Source: JAKLHL01 sp964411885 (GTDB taxonomy: Bacteria; Bdellovibrionota; JAFGOL01). From it: a stretch of 51,460 nt of DNA. The stretch spans positions 1 to 51,460 of the forward strand of contig CAYPMK010000005.1 of assembly GCA_964411885.1 (NCBI GenBank), written 5' to 3'. The notes beneath the pieces are model-generated. The model was not told the DNA's origin. It made no database searches and saw only the letters and a list, made by a program, of their open reading frames with translations. The stretch's first letter is position 1. Every line of letters starts with the position of its first letter. Positions 24,553-32,938 of the stretch are shown here, in pieces. Position numbers and translations under genes: made by a program.

Positions 24553-25735
24553 TTTAAATGATTCCTCTTTCTATCTTGAAGAGGATCAGGCTTTTGGTGC
24601 TAGAATAAAGATAATAGGTGTTGGCGGCGGTGGTGGTAACGCTGTTAACACGATGATGAAGTCTAACTTTACAGGTGTAGATTTTATAGTTGCCAATACA
24701 GACAAACAAGATCTTAACAGGAGTCTTGCTCCTGCAAAAGTGCAGCTAGGTAGAGTAACAACAAAAGGTCTTGGTGCTGGAGGAGATCCAGAAGTAGGCA
24801 AAGTTGCTGCTTTAGAGGATGAAGACGCAATAAAAGGCTATATAAAAGGCGCAGACATGGTCTTTATAACAGCAGGAATGGGTGGTGGTACCGGTACAGG
24901 TGCAGCTCCTATAATTGCAAAAATAGCAAGAGATGCTGGCATTCTTACTATTGCTGTTGTTACTAAACCATTTTTGTTTGAAGGGTTGAAAAGAAAGCAA
25001 AAAGCAGAAGAAGGTTTAGAAGATATAAGGAAATATGTTGATACATTGATAACGATACCTAACGAGAGATTAAAAAATATAATGTCAAAAGACATCTCTG
25101 GTCCTGAGTGTTTTAAAATGGTCGACGAAGTCCTTTTGCAATCTGTTAGAGGGATATCTGATCTTGTTAATAAGACTGGTTATATAAATCTTGATTTTGC
25201 AGATATAAAAGCCACCATGAAGAACAGCAGAGGCGTTGCTATGGTTGGAATAGGTAGTGGTTCTGGAGACAACATGGCTAAAAAAGCAGCCAACTCAGCG
25301 ATGAGCTCTCACTTACTTGGAAGCATGAATATCAATGGAGCCTCTGGACTTATACTTAACATAACCTCTGGCTCAAAAGTTCCGTTGGATGAAATAATAA
25401 GTACGGCTGAATTTGTTAAATCTGCCGCTGGCGAAAATGCCAATGTCATGTTTGGTTGGGTTATAGACGATGAAATAGGGAACGAGATACGTTTAACAAT
25501 AGTTGCTACTGGTATAAGTGGGGAGACCATAGATCAGCCTCAAGCTCAAAAGATAACAAAACCAGAAGTGCAGCCCGGTAAATCTTTATTAAGAACAAAA
25601 ACACATAATACAAGTGTAGATACATCTACGGCTAATTTATTCGAAACGTTACCGGCAGATGCAGACGATGACACTCCAGCATGGGTCAGAAAACACGGAA
25701 AGACCCTAGCTATAAATCCTGAAGATCAGGACTAA
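24539..25735 (+). CDS. ftsZ: Cell division protein FtsZ
   Basis: Tubulin-like GTPase forming the Z ring. GTP-binding motifs are KIIGVGGGGGNAVN and the tubulin signature GGGTGTGAAP; the T7 loop NLDFADIKATM is complete. A linker of about 45 residues leads to the conserved C-terminal peptide DTPAWVRK, which binds FtsA. The ATG at 24539 (398 aa) has a Shine-Dalgarno-like GGTGAT just upstream inside ftsA; GTG at 24536 is an alternative. Its stop codon overlaps the stop of the convergent dehydrogenase by 2 nt. Confidence 0.97.
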   Translation: MTTSNLNDSSFYLEEDQAFGARIKIIGVGGGGGNAVNTMMKSNFTGVDFIVANTDKQDLNRSLAPAKVQLGRVTTKGLGAGGDPEVGKVAALEDEDAIKGYIKGADMVFITAGMGGGTGTGAAPIIAKIARDAGILTIAVVTKPFLFEGLKRKQKAEEGLEDIRKYVDTLITIPNERLKNIMSKDISGPECFKMVDEVLLQSVRGISDLVNKTGYINLDFADIKATMKNSRGVAMVGIGSGSGDNMAKKAANSAMSSHLLGSMNINGASGLILNITSGSKVPLDEIISTAEFVKSAAGENANVMFGWVIDDEIGNEIRLTIVATGISGETIDQPQAQKITKPEVQPGKSLLRTKTHNTSVDTSTANLFETLPADADDDTPAWVRKHGKTLAINPEDQD

Positions 25736-27357
25736 TCCATAAAAGGATATGTGAAATCTTTTGCTGGTACGAAAGTCTCTTTTATTGCCCTTGGGCTTAC
25801 CCATCTGATTAGGTTAAGATAACTTCCTGCTTTATCGTTGGTGCCACTAGCTCTTGCTCCACCAAATGGTTGTTGTCCAACTACAGCGCCTGTTGGTTTA
25901 TCATTTATATAGAAGTTACCAGCGCAATTTTCTAACTTATTGCTTAAATAATTTATTATGTTCCTGTCTTTAGCGAATATAGCTCCTGTTAATGCGTATG
26001 AACTTGTTGAATCTAAAAGATCAAGTGTCTTATCTAATTCTTCGTCGGCATAAACATATATTGTAAGCACAGGACCAAAAATTTCTTCTTCCATTGTCTT
26101 GAACTTAGGATTTGAAGTTAGTATTACTGTTGGTTGAATGAAATAACCTTTTGAATCGTCGTATTCTCCACCACATATTATTTCTGCATCGTTGGATTCT
26201 TTTGCAAAATCTATATATGACTTTATTGAATTAAAGGAATTCTTATCTATTACAGCTCCCATAAAGTTACTGTAATCTGTTACATCCCCAACTTTTATTT
26301 TAGCCACTTCTGAACATAACTGTTTTTTAAGTTCTAACCACATGGATTTTGGTATGTAGGCTCTACTTGCCGCTGAACATTTTTGTCCTTGATACTCAAA
26401 AGCCCCTCTAACTAGTGCTGTTACCACTTCTTTGATATCTGCATCTTTATGTACGAACACAAAATCTTTTCCGCCTGTTTCACCAACTATTCTTGGGTAG
26501 TATTTGTATTTACCTATGTTATCCCCAATAGTTTTCCACATTGATTTAAATACAGATGTGGAGCCTGTAAAGTGTATGCCTGCTAATTCACTGCTAGAAA
26601 AAACTGCCTCACCTATTTCTGATCCCTTACCAGGCAAGAAATTTATTACTCCTTTTGGAAGTCCAGCCTCTTCTAATATTTTCATTATATAATATGCACT
26701 AAGTACACCTGTGCTGGCAGGTTTCCATATAACTGCATTACCCATCATTGCCGGTGCTGTAGGAAGGTTTCCACCAATAGAGGTGAAATTGAAAGGTGTT
26801 ATTGCAAAAATAAAACCTTCTAGAGCTCTGTGTTCTAATCTATTCCATGTTCCAGCAGAACTTTCTGGCTGTTCTGTATATATGTTCTCCATATAACGTG
26901 AGTTGAATCTCCAAAAATCTATTAATTCACAAGCGGCATCTATTTCTGCTTGATGAACTGTTTTTGATTGTCCAAGCATAGTTGCAACATTAAGCACACT
27001 TCTATGTGGACCTGCTAAAAGTTCCGAAGCCTTTAAAAAGATACTAGCTCTTTCTGTCCAAGGCATTTTTGACCAAGTCTTTCTTGCCTCTAAAGCTGAA
27101 TCTATTGCCATTTCAGCCTCTTTTTTACCGGCCTTATGATATGTTCCAAGTATTTTTGAATGATCGTGTGGGCAACGTATTTGTTCTGTTACGTTGGTTC
27201 GGACTTCTTTTCCTCCTATTATCAAAGGTATATCTATGTTCAGGTTAATTTGTCTTTTTATCTCGTCGTTGATGGCTTTTCTTTCTGGGCTGTTCTTGGT
27301 GTAATTAAGCACAGGTTCATTCTTTGGTGTTGGCGTTTTTGCAATACTGTTGTTCAT
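25732..27357 (-). CDS. L-glutamate gamma-semialdehyde (1-pyrroline-5-carboxylate) dehydrogenase, ALDH4 type
   Basis: NAD-dependent oxidation of glutamate semialdehyde to glutamate, the second step of proline use. The 541-aa protein follows the stand-alone, eukaryote-like ALDH4A1 type, not PutA. Motifs: IFAITPFNFTSIGGNL, GNAVIWKPA, IVGETGGKDFVFV (catalytic Glu), YQGQKCSAASRAY (catalytic Cys) and VVGQQPFGGARASGTNDKAG. AGGAGG lies just before the ATG. No proline dehydrogenase is adjacent, so the first step must be encoded elsewhere. A TATAAT on the minus strand upstream may belong to its promoter, but lacks a -35. Confidence 0.95.
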   Translation of the reverse strand: MNNSIAKTPTPKNEPVLNYTKNSPERKAINDEIKRQINLNIDIPLIIGGKEVRTNVTEQIRCPHDHSKILGTYHKAGKKEAEMAIDSALEARKTWSKMPWTERASIFLKASELLAGPHRSVLNVATMLGQSKTVHQAEIDAACELIDFWRFNSRYMENIYTEQPESSAGTWNRLEHRALEGFIFAITPFNFTSIGGNLPTAPAMMGNAVIWKPASTGVLSAYYIMKILEEAGLPKGVINFLPGKGSEIGEAVFSSSELAGIHFTGSTSVFKSMWKTIGDNIGKYKYYPRIVGETGGKDFVFVHKDADIKEVVTALVRGAFEYQGQKCSAASRAYIPKSMWLELKKQLCSEVAKIKVGDVTDYSNFMGAVIDKNSFNSIKSYIDFAKESNDAEIICGGEYDDSKGYFIQPTVILTSNPKFKTMEEEIFGPVLTIYVYADEELDKTLDLLDSTSSYALTGAIFAKDRNIINYLSNKLENCAGNFYINDKPTGAVVGQQPFGGARASGTNDKAGSYLNLIRWVSPRAIKETFVPAKDFTYPFMD

Positions 27358-27457
27358 TCTTTTCCTCCTGATTCATACTAGTCCTAGTGACGAAAATACT
27401 ACATATTATATCCAAATCAAGAACATAAAAACGTTTTGTTACAAGGCTTTAAGGGGC

Positions 27458-27472
27458 GGCATGGATTTTGCT
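27458..27472 (+). promoter_or_regulatory. Sigma-54 (RpoN) promoter, -24/-12 type
   Basis: GGCATGGATTTTGCT: the invariant GG (27458-27459) and GC (27470-27471) have the required GG-N10-GC spacing, with GGCA and TTGCT matching consensus around them. Expected transcription start is near 27483, giving a leader of about 27 nt that contains GGAGG (27499-27503) 6 nt before the ATG at 27510. It was found by eye; the base before GG is C, where consensus has T. Confidence 0.75.
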
Positions 27473-27509
27473 GTATTACCCTTTGATGTATCTGTATTGG
27501 AGGAAAAAC

Positions 27510-28730
27510 ATGAGGATCCCACCTTTTATTGATCTATGGTTGATGAACAAGAAAAAAAGATTTTATTTATTCCGAGACCAAAAATTGATCTTTTTAGATG
27601 AAGAAGTAAGGACCGTTGAAATAGACAAAAAAACGACTGAACCCAATATAACCATTAATATTAATAAAGATGGACTAATAAGGATATCTACAGAAGACCC
27701 TCTTAAATGGCCTATAATATTTTGTGGATCAAGACGCTCTTATCTTGAACTAACTAATTCTGCCTTTTTTAGTTTTATGGGGTATGAATTGTTCGTCGAT
27801 AATATTCCATCTAATCTAGATTTTAGTTTTTCTGGATATTTTTCTGTTGCTCTAAAAGAAGCATTAAAATGTTCAAGGACTTCAGCCCCTATATTGATAA
27901 TAGGTGATACTGGCACAGGCAAAGAGGTCTTGGCAAGGAACATTCATTATAATAGTGCTAACAGGCACCATCCATTTGTGGCTCTTAATTGTGCGTCGCT
28001 GGATGCGTTAACTGCAGAAAAAGAATTGTTTGGTAATGTTAGGGGTGCTTTTACTAATGGGAATACATCTAGTAAGGGTGCTTTTTATAGTGCTGGTAAG
28101 GGAACCATATTTTTAGATAACATAGAGGACCTACCAATAAATATCCAACCGATGCTTTTAAGAGTTATAGAACTTTTAGAAGTAAAAGCATCTGGTTCAG
28201 ATGTGTCTAGAAAACACAAGGCAAGGGTTATAGCTTCTGCTTCTATGTCCCCTAAAGAACTTTTGTATGGTGGGCTTATAAGAAAAGACCTGTATTATAG
28301 ACTTGAAGGAACTTGTTTATATTTGCCAGAACTAAAACAGATGAAGAATGAACTATCAAATCTTTTAGATTTTTACCTTGCTGATGAATATTCCAAAGAA
28401 GAAGGTTTGGCAGACCTTTTATCTTTATATGATTGGCCGGGTAACCTAAGGGAGTTTAGGAATGTAGTTGAAAGAGCTAAAATAATAGGAGCCAAAGAAC
28501 GACTGATCAAGAAAGAATATTTTTGTTTAGATAAAGCAAAAAAGCTTAAACCACATGTGATAAAGAACCCATACCTTATTTATCCTCTGGAAAATGAGGA
28601 AAGAACATTCATACTTGATAGTCTGTTAAGGAATTCTTGGAACATACCAGATACAGCAAGAGAACTTAGTATTTGTCGTAGTACATTAATGGCAAAAATA
28701 AAATATTATCAGCTAAAGGAACAAAATTGA
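27510..28730 (+). CDS. Degenerate sigma-54 activator-like AAA+ protein
   Basis: It resembles an NtrC-type bacterial enhancer binding protein (bEBP): Walker A GDTGTGKEVLA (from ~132), arginine finger RKDLYYR, WPGNLREF and a C-terminal Fis-type helix-turn-helix. Key residues are altered. The sigma-54-contacting loop GAFTGA reads GAFTNG, Walker B reads FLDNIED (N for catalytic E), and Sensor I reads VIASAS where VIAATN is usual. The N-terminal ~115 residues match no family I recognise; a degraded FHA-like fold is possible. The start is fixed by GGAGG and by the sigma-54 promoter, which excludes the longer frame from 27468. It may act as a modulator more than an activator. Confidence 0.82.
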   Translation: MRIPPFIDLWLMNKKKRFYLFRDQKLIFLDEEVRTVEIDKKTTEPNITININKDGLIRISTEDPLKWPIIFCGSRRSYLELTNSAFFSFMGYELFVDNIPSNLDFSFSGYFSVALKEALKCSRTSAPILIIGDTGTGKEVLARNIHYNSANRHHPFVALNCASLDALTAEKELFGNVRGAFTNGNTSSKGAFYSAGKGTIFLDNIEDLPINIQPMLLRVIELLEVKASGSDVSRKHKARVIASASMSPKELLYGGLIRKDLYYRLEGTCLYLPELKQMKNELSNLLDFYLADEYSKEEGLADLLSLYDWPGNLREFRNVVERAKIIGAKERLIKKEYFCLDKAKKLKPHVIKNPYLIYPLENEERTFILDSLLRNSWNIPDTARELSICRSTLMAKIKYYQLKEQN

Positions 28731-28734
28731 TATT

Positions 28735-30315
28735 TTATACCCTTGCTGTTCTTCTCTTATCAAGTCCGTAGCGTTCTACTTTTGATATTAGGCTTGCTCT
28801 GCTTATTCCAAGTTCTTTTGCGAGTTTAGATTTATTCCAGCCGTTAGACTTTAAACCTTCTGAGATAAGATCCCTTTCAAGTGCTTCAATGGCATCTTTT
28901 AGGGTTCCTGTATATTTTATGGTGGTCTTTTGCCCAGAGCCAGATTGTGAAACTGTGAGTACCTGTTGTACTTGTGCCATTCTTGATGACAACAAGCTCT
29001 CTTCTAATATTGGATCATCACCTGCAAGAACTATCATCCTTTCTATTTCGTTCTCTAATTCTCTTATGTTCCCAGGCCAGTTGTATTCCATTAATTTTGC
29101 CAGAACACCTTTTGATATTTTCTTTTTCTGTAATCCAGTTTCTTTTTGATTTTTATCTATGAAATATTCTACGAGTATAGGGATGTCTTCTGTTCTATCT
29201 CTTAGAGGAGGAACAGTTATGTTTATTACATTTATTCTGTAATAAAGGTCTTCCCTGAAATCTCCTTTGGCTATCATTTCTTTTATGTTCTTGTTTGTTG
29301 CGGCGATTATCCTTACATCAACTTTTTTTGGTTCAGTAGCTCCTACTGGAGTAAAAGTTCCTTCTTGAAGCACTCTTAATATCTTAACTTGCATAGAAAG
29401 GGACATGTCTCCTATTTCGTCCAAGAAGAATGTTCCGCCATTAGCTATTTCAAATAATCCTTTTTTATCTTTTACTGCACCGGTAAAAGAACCTTTTACG
29501 TGACCAAATAATTCAGATTCAAGAAGGTTCTCGTTGAAAGCAGAACAGTTCTGTACGACAAAGATTCTGTCTTTTCTTGGAGAATTATAATGTATAGCCT
29601 TAGCTATAAGTTCTTTTCCTGTTCCGTTCTCGCCTTGTATTAAGACGGTGCTTGAACTGTGTTTGATCTTGTCTAATAGATTATATAGATCCTGCATTAC
29701 AGAACTCTTACCGATCATGTTGTCGTAACGATAACGAGTACCAAGCTCTTTGTTGAGTTGTGAGATCTTGTTCTCCCTCATCGTTATTTCTTCGTGTAGT
29801 GTTTCTATTTCGCTGGCTATAAGTTCAACTAGTTCTTTAAAATGGTTTAATTGTTCTTTAGCGATAGGCAAACACTCTGCTAAAGCAGCTTCTATGTCTT
29901 TTGACGTGTATCCAAGGTCGCGCATTGTTTTATACAGTTTTTCATTTCCTTTTTCTTTACCGTTATCTGCAAAAAAAGCTGTTGCTATAACAGCTCCAGA
30001 AAAATTATCGTCTAGATATATTGGGACCATCAACATTGGAAGACCTGTTTCTTCCCAGTCCTTGAATGTGGTCTTGTTTATTTTTCCACCTGCGATGTTT
30101 TTTCTACAGAATTCTTCTATTATGTCTAAACCTCTTGGGCTTTTTATGATCATGTTAAAGAGCTTGTTGGTGAATACTGGAGGTTTTTCACGATCTATAT
30201 TCCTTATGACACCCTTATCATCGCTGAATATTATTTCTGCGTTCCACCACGCGCTTGTTATGGATTTTAGTCTTTTAACGACTCTTAGATTGTCAAAATC
30301 TGACCAATTAAGCAT
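28735..30315 (-). CDS. Sigma-54-dependent transcriptional activator
   Basis: An intact bEBP of 526 aa. The N-terminal sensor (~1-175) resembles PocR/GAF-type ligand-binding domains (IIFSDDKGVIRNI, LPMLMVPIYLDDNFSGAVI), followed by a coiled coil (~160-190). The AAA+ domain has Walker A GENGTGKE (228-235), the sigma-54 loop GSFTGA (275-280, accepted variant of GAFTGA), Walker B FLDEIGDM and FREDLYYRIN. A Fis-type helix-turn-helix closes the protein (NKSKLAKELGISRASLISK). It works with RpoN, encoded at 41.7 kb. It ends 4 bp from the convergent degenerate paralogue, which it could regulate. Confidence 0.93.
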   Translation of the reverse strand: MLNWSDFDNLRVVKRLKSITSAWWNAEIIFSDDKGVIRNIDREKPPVFTNKLFNMIIKSPRGLDIIEEFCRKNIAGGKINKTTFKDWEETGLPMLMVPIYLDDNFSGAVIATAFFADNGKEKGNEKLYKTMRDLGYTSKDIEAALAECLPIAKEQLNHFKELVELIASEIETLHEEITMRENKISQLNKELGTRYRYDNMIGKSSVMQDLYNLLDKIKHSSSTVLIQGENGTGKELIAKAIHYNSPRKDRIFVVQNCSAFNENLLESELFGHVKGSFTGAVKDKKGLFEIANGGTFFLDEIGDMSLSMQVKILRVLQEGTFTPVGATEPKKVDVRIIAATNKNIKEMIAKGDFREDLYYRINVINITVPPLRDRTEDIPILVEYFIDKNQKETGLQKKKISKGVLAKLMEYNWPGNIRELENEIERMIVLAGDDPILEESLLSSRMAQVQQVLTVSQSGSGQKTTIKYTGTLKDAIEALERDLISEGLKSNGWNKSKLAKELGISRASLISKVERYGLDKRRTARV

Positions 30316-30408
30316 TTTAGCCCCCTCTTGTATAAGCTTCTTACAGTAATAGTACTGATTTTAAACAGTGTATAAAGTTTTGTCAAAAGAATGTATAAAG
30401 AATGTACA

Positions 30409-31083
30409 TTAAAGCTTTAGGAAGATTTCTGCATATTCCATCTTGTTCTGGCTATTTATGTCTTTAAAAACGGCATTATATCTATTTTTTGCTATTATCC
30501 CCTCATCGAAGGGTGTGATAGAACATTGACTCTTGTGGCAGCTCACCGCAGAAAGTTTTTGTTTATAGTGTTTGGATATATCCACAAAAACAGTGTTGCC
30601 AACAACAGGTATAGGATCCCATGTTTCATATGCATAAATATCCATATGTTCTTTTTGAGCCCTTAGCACCTCTAAACTTAATGCAGCGCATACCCTGTGT
30701 GTTGCGTGTCTATCTTCTGGATAGGGAATATAAACTTCTGTGAATTTTTGTTTACTGAGTATTTTTCCTAACTCACCAGTATATAGTTCTGGTTTTTCGA
30801 ACAGTGTAGAACTTTCAAATCCAAGAAAGACCTGTGTAAAATCTTTTGGGTCTTTCACCAAAGGGATAATACTTTGTTCTGCCTCTTTTTTTCTTAACTC
30901 TATGAGTTCTTGTTTTGATATGTCCTTATATTCAGCAGATCTTGAGCTTCCGCCACCATTGGTTATATAGACTATTGTGAACTTGTAACCTTCTTTTGCT
31001 TTTACGGCGATAGTACCACCCATGCCTATAACGTCATCGTCGGGATGTGGCGCTATTACTAGTATGTGTTTATCTACAGACAT
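30409..31083 (-). CDS. LmbE/PIG-L family N-acetylglucosaminyl deacetylase-like protein
   Basis: Zinc-dependent deacetylase family acting on GlcNAc-containing molecules. The 224-aa protein has the metal motif APHPDDDVIGMGG (AHPDDE type) and the distal EDRHATHR His. No signal peptide is seen, so it acts in the cytoplasm. The substrate cannot be told from sequence; known family substrates include GlcNAc-inositol and bacillithiol precursors. It is upstream of the sigma-54 activator on the same strand, about 90 bp away. Confidence 0.87.
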   Translation of the reverse strand: MSVDKHILVIAPHPDDDVIGMGGTIAVKAKEGYKFTIVYITNGGGSSRSAEYKDISKQELIELRKKEAEQSIIPLVKDPKDFTQVFLGFESSTLFEKPELYTGELGKILSKQKFTEVYIPYPEDRHATHRVCAALSLEVLRAQKEHMDIYAYETWDPIPVVGNTVFVDISKHYKQKLSAVSCHKSQCSITPFDEGIIAKNRYNAVFKDINSQNKMEYAEIFLKL

Positions 31084-31089
31084 AAGCCT

Positions 31090-31118
31090 ATTAAACCCAT
31101 ATAAATATTATATGTCAA
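31090..31118 (-). promoter_or_regulatory. Possible sigma-70 promoter for the LmbE-like gene
   Basis: On the minus strand TTGACA (31113-31118), 17 nt, TTTAAT (31090-31095, five of six). Predicted start is at or next to the start codon at 31083, which would make the mRNA nearly leaderless. Overlapping TATAAT-like hexamers make the exact -10 uncertain. Confidence 0.4.
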
Positions 31119-31135
31119 TTATAAGACCCTCATCC

Positions 31136-31163
31136 TTGACAGACGTTGGCTTTGGTTTATTAT
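31136..31163 (+). promoter_or_regulatory. Sigma-70 promoter for thrS
   Basis: TTGACA (31136-31141), a 16-nt spacer and TATTAT (31158-31163). Transcription should start near 31170, with AAGGAG (31179-31184) 8 nt before the thrS ATG. Confidence 0.8.
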
Positions 31164-31192
31164 GGGGGCACGATACTTAAGGAGTTTTTTTA

Positions 31193-32938
31193 ATGGATAT
31201 AGACGTAATAAGACATTCACTTTCACATGTGTTGGCCTCAGCAGTATTGGAATTAAAGCCAGATACTAAGCTTGGTATAGGACCTGCAATAGATACAGGT
31301 TTGTACTATGATTTTAAATTCGCCTCAGAACCAACAGAAGCTGAGCTTAAGGAAATAGAGAAGAAAATGAAAAAGCTCATAAGCAGAAAGCTTGATTTTG
31401 AGCAGTACGAGATGGACGCTGATGAAGCTATTGCTTATTACAAAAAAGAAAATAATGAATTCAAAGTAGAACTTATAGAGGATTTAAAGAAAGAAGGAGT
31501 TACAAAAGTAAGTTTTTACAAGACTGGTAATTTTGTGGACCTTTGTAGAGGGCCACACGTGCAGAACACCAGTCAAATAAGTACTGATACTTTTAAAATA
31601 GATAAGATGGCGGGAGCATATTGGAGGGGTGATGAAAAGAACCCTATGCTCACCAGAATATACGTACTTGCTTTTAGCACAAAAGAGGAATTGGCAGATT
31701 TTATACACAGAAGAGAGGAAGCATTAAAGCGTGATCACAGAAAATTGGGCACAGAATTGGGACTGTTCTCTGTTGCAGAAGAAATAGGTCCTGGCTTAAT
31801 ACTTTGGCATCCAAAGGGAGCAAGGATACGTCACATAATAGAAAGTTTTTGGAAAGATGAACATTATAAGAACGGCTACGAACTAGTTGGTACACCACAT
31901 ATTGGTCGTTCTCAACTTTGGGAAACATCTGGACACCTTGGTTTTTACGCAGAGAACATGTATGCGCCAATGAACATAGACGATCAAAATTATTATGTTA
32001 AGCCAATGAATTGTCCTTTCCACATTATGATATATAAAGCAAAGAAACATTCTTACAGAGATCTTCCTCTTCGCTGGGCTGAGCTTGGCACTGTTTATAG
32101 ATATGAAAAGTCAGGAGTGCTTCATGGCCTTTTAAGAGTTAGAGGTTTTACTCAGGACGACGCACATATTATTTGTACCCAAGAACAGATAACAGATGAA
32201 ATGATAGAAACACTAAGATTTTCTATGAAGATGTGGAAAACCTTGGGCTTTACCGACATAAAAGCTTATGTTGCCACAAAGCCTAAAGATAGTGTTGGTG
32301 ATCAAAAAGATTGGGATAAAGCAATAGGTGCTATTCAAGAAGCTATAAAGAAAGAAGGTTTAAATTTTGAGATGGACGAGGGCGGTGGAGCTTTTTATGG
32401 ACCAAAGATAGATCTAAAGGTTAAAGACGCCATAGGAAGAGAATGGCAAATGACTACGATACAGTTTGATTTTAACTTGTCTGAAAGATTTGACATGACC
32501 TATACAGATAGCGACGGTACAGAAAAAAGGCCATTCATGGTACACAGGGCTTTACTTGGTTCTATAGAAAGGTTTTTTGGCGTATTGGTGGAACATTACG
32601 CCGGTGCATTCCCGACTTGGCTTGCTCCTGTTCAAGTAAGGCTTGTCTCTGTTGCAGATAGACACATACCTTATGTAGAGGAATTGGAAAAAACTTTCCG
32701 CAACTTAGGGATAAGAGTTGAAAAAGACATACGCAGTGAATCTGTTGGCAAAAAAATACGTGACGGCAGAATGGAAAGAGTTCCATATCTCATAGTTGCA
32801 GGGGACGAAGAAGTTCAGAACAAAACCGTTACCGTAAGGAATAGAGAGACCCAAGAACAAAAAGCTATGGGTGTAGATGAATTTATAAATAAACTTATTA
32901 ATGAAGATAAGAACAAGAGTTTGAATCTATCAATTTAA
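31193..32938 (+). CDS. thrS: Threonine--tRNA ligase lacking the TGS domain
   Basis: Charges tRNA-Thr. The 581-aa protein begins directly in the editing domain (HSLSHVLASAV, GIGPAIDTGLYYDF) followed by the class II catalytic core (MNCPFHIMIY with the zinc Cys, motif 2 RYEKSGVLHGLLRVRGFTQDDAH) and the anticodon-binding domain (RVEKDIRSESVGKKIR). The ~60-residue N-terminal TGS domain of E. coli-type enzymes is absent, and the promoter and Shine-Dalgarno directly upstream exclude a missed 5' part. infC-rpmI-rplT, common thrS neighbours, are not here. Confidence 0.96.
   Translation: MDIDVIRHSLSHVLASAVLELKPDTKLGIGPAIDTGLYYDFKFASEPTEAELKEIEKKMKKLISRKLDFEQYEMDADEAIAYYKKENNEFKVELIEDLKKEGVTKVSFYKTGNFVDLCRGPHVQNTSQISTDTFKIDKMAGAYWRGDEKNPMLTRIYVLAFSTKEELADFIHRREEALKRDHRKLGTELGLFSVAEEIGPGLILWHPKGARIRHIIESFWKDEHYKNGYELVGTPHIGRSQLWETSGHLGFYAENMYAPMNIDDQNYYVKPMNCPFHIMIYKAKKHSYRDLPLRWAELGTVYRYEKSGVLHGLLRVRGFTQDDAHIICTQEQITDEMIETLRFSMKMWKTLGFTDIKAYVATKPKDSVGDQKDWDKAIGAIQEAIKKEGLNFEMDEGGGAFYGPKIDLKVKDAIGREWQMTTIQFDFNLSERFDMTYTDSDGTEKRPFMVHRALLGSIERFFGVLVEHYAGAFPTWLAPVQVRLVSVADRHIPYVEELEKTFRNLGIRVEKDIRSESVGKKIRDGRMERVPYLIVAGDEEVQNKTVTVRNRETQEQKAMGVDEFINKLINEDKNKSLNLSI

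Noticed and set aside
27350..27532. 60-aa + strand frame upstream of the degenerate activator
   Set aside because: It spans the sigma-54 promoter and the start of the real gene in another frame and has no ribosome binding site.
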